Shown here piece after piece: positions 14,387-15,069 of a DNA stretch of 15,069 bases (positions within the stretch are counted from its first letter, which is position 1; the number at the start of each line of letters is the position of its first letter). Source of the stretch: Micrococcales bacterium UBA7472 (GTDB taxonomy: Bacteria; Actinomycetota; Actinomycetes; Actinomycetales; Microbacteriaceae); assembly GCA_002478545.1 (NCBI GenBank), contig DLOY01000041.1, positions 4,718-19,786 on the forward strand. The letters run 5' to 3'. The notes below the pieces were generated by a model. It was not told where the DNA came from. It worked only from the letters and a program-made list of their open reading frames with translations, and searched no databases. Both the position numbers and the translations under genes were made by a program.

Positions 14387-15069
14387 ATGAGTGAAAAAGC
14401 AAACATTGGTGTTGTTGGACTCGCAGTTATGGGCTCAAACCTGGCCCGCAACCTCGCCTCCCGTGAGGGTAACCGCGTTGCGGTTTACAACCGTTCGGTT
14501 GAGCGAACCGAGCTACTGGTCAACGAGCACCCAGAGGCAAACTTCATCGCCGCTCAAACCATTGATGAATTTGTCGCTTCTTTAGCAAAGCCAAGAACCG
14601 CAATCATCATGGTCCAGGCTGGAGCCGGAACCGACGCCGTCATCAATCAACTTGCGGAACGTTTTGAACCAGGCGACATCATCGTCGATGGCGGAAACGC
14701 ACTGTTCACCGACACCATTCGTCGCGAGAAGGAAGTTTCCGCGAAGGGCATCAACTTTGTCGGTGCCGGAATCTCAGGCGGTGAGGAAGGTGCCCTGAAG
14801 GGGCCATCGATCATGCCTGGAGGTTCGGCGGAGGCATATAAGACTCTGGGTCCAATCCTGGCTTCAATCGCAGCCGTTGCCGAAGGCGAGCCATGTGTCA
14901 CTCACGTTGGCACCGATGGTGCTGGTCACTTTGTGAAGATGATCCACAACGGCATCGAATACGCAGACATGCAGCTGATTGCAGAGGCCTACGACATCCT
15001 GCGTCAGGCAGGTGGCTACACCCCAGCCGAGGTTGCAGAGATTTTTGGTGAGTGGAACAAGGGAGACCT
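14387..15069 (+). CDS. gnd: 6-phosphogluconate dehydrogenase, decarboxylating (partial, C-terminus outside window)
   Basis: The first 227 residues are present; the gene runs off the right edge. The enzyme oxidatively decarboxylates 6-phosphogluconate to ribulose 5-phosphate, making NADPH in the pentose phosphate pathway. The Rossmann dinucleotide fingerprint GVVGLAVMGSNLARN is at 8-22. YNRSVERTE (34-42) has the Asn-Arg that usually favours NADP. The other family motifs are MVQAG (75-79), IVDGGNA (99-105), GISGGEEGALKGPSIMPGG (128-146) and HFVKMIHNGIEY (181-192). These include the expected substrate/catalytic residues S130, K184, N188 and E191. The full family length is about 470-485 residues, so a little over half is missing here. 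It is divergent from dacB. Identity is certain. Confidence 0.96.
   Translation, partial: MSEKANIGVVGLAVMGSNLARNLASREGNRVAVYNRSVERTELLVNEHPEANFIAAQTIDEFVASLAKPRTAIIMVQAGAGTDAVINQLAERFEPGDIIVDGGNALFTDTIRREKEVSAKGINFVGAGISGGEEGALKGPSIMPGGSAEAYKTLGPILASIAAVAEGEPCVTHVGTDGAGHFVKMIHNGIEYADMQLIAEAYDILRQAGGYTPAEVAEIFGEWNKGD

Noticed and set aside
1..15069. Mobile element, CRISPR array, tRNA or rRNA
   Set aside because: No transposase, integrase, terminal repeats, regularly spaced repeats or recognisable RNA gene sequence was seen, and genes fill nearly the whole window.

Overview
The window most likely comes from a small-genome actinobacterium. The best guess is a planktonic, Luna-type member of the Microbacteriaceae (relatives of Rhodoluna or Aquiluna). 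The reasons are moderate GC with actinobacterial protein families (a DUF6421-like protein, a 'FASDNYSGVHPE' threonine aldolase, an actinobacterial-type long Pta), almost no intergenic space, several starts that look leaderless, and TTG/GTG starts. The genus is inferred from memory of these families, not from a search. No tRNA, rRNA, insertion sequence, CRISPR array or prophage gene was seen, and no gene-free stretch exceeds about 160 bases.

Layout. Positions 1-717 (minus) hold the N-terminal 239 residues of an alpha/beta hydrolase of the monoacylglycerol-lipase type. Positions 798-7122 form a cyclic-di-GMP block: a soluble PAS-PAS-GGDEF diguanylate cyclase (plus), a BcsA-like processive glycosyltransferase with a C-terminal PilZ domain (minus, tail to tail with the cyclase), and, divergent from that, a two-gene operon of a lipoprotein with a sulfite-oxidase/molybdopterin-binding-like fold followed by a membrane GGDEF-EAL protein. 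Positions 7126-10331 (minus) are the acetate operon pta-ackA. Positions 10446-12925 (plus) hold a DUF6421-like protein and a low-specificity threonine aldolase. Positions 12922-14229 (minus) encode a secreted D-Ala-D-Ala carboxypeptidase/endopeptidase of the PBP4 (S13) family, and 14387 to the end (plus) is the start of 6-phosphogluconate dehydrogenase.

How the genes may work together. The main point of interest is the cyclic-di-GMP block. It contains a maker (PAS-PAS-GGDEF with intact active and inhibitory sites), a likely breaker (EAL domain with all expected catalytic residues, beside a degenerate SSDEF cyclase domain) and an effector (PilZ fused to a BcsA-like synthase with conserved catalytic and gating-loop motifs). 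The breaker is preceded directly by a lipoprotein resembling PruR, the periplasmic pterin-responsive partner of DcpA in Agrobacterium. I infer a Gram-positive, lipid-anchored PruR/DcpA-like sensor that controls synthesis of a surface glucan. No BcsB, BcsC or BcsZ is seen in the window, so the synthase looks like an orphan. The flanking genes are mostly ordinary housekeeping functions (acetate/acetyl-CoA exchange, amino acid metabolism, peptidoglycan trimming, pentose phosphate pathway).
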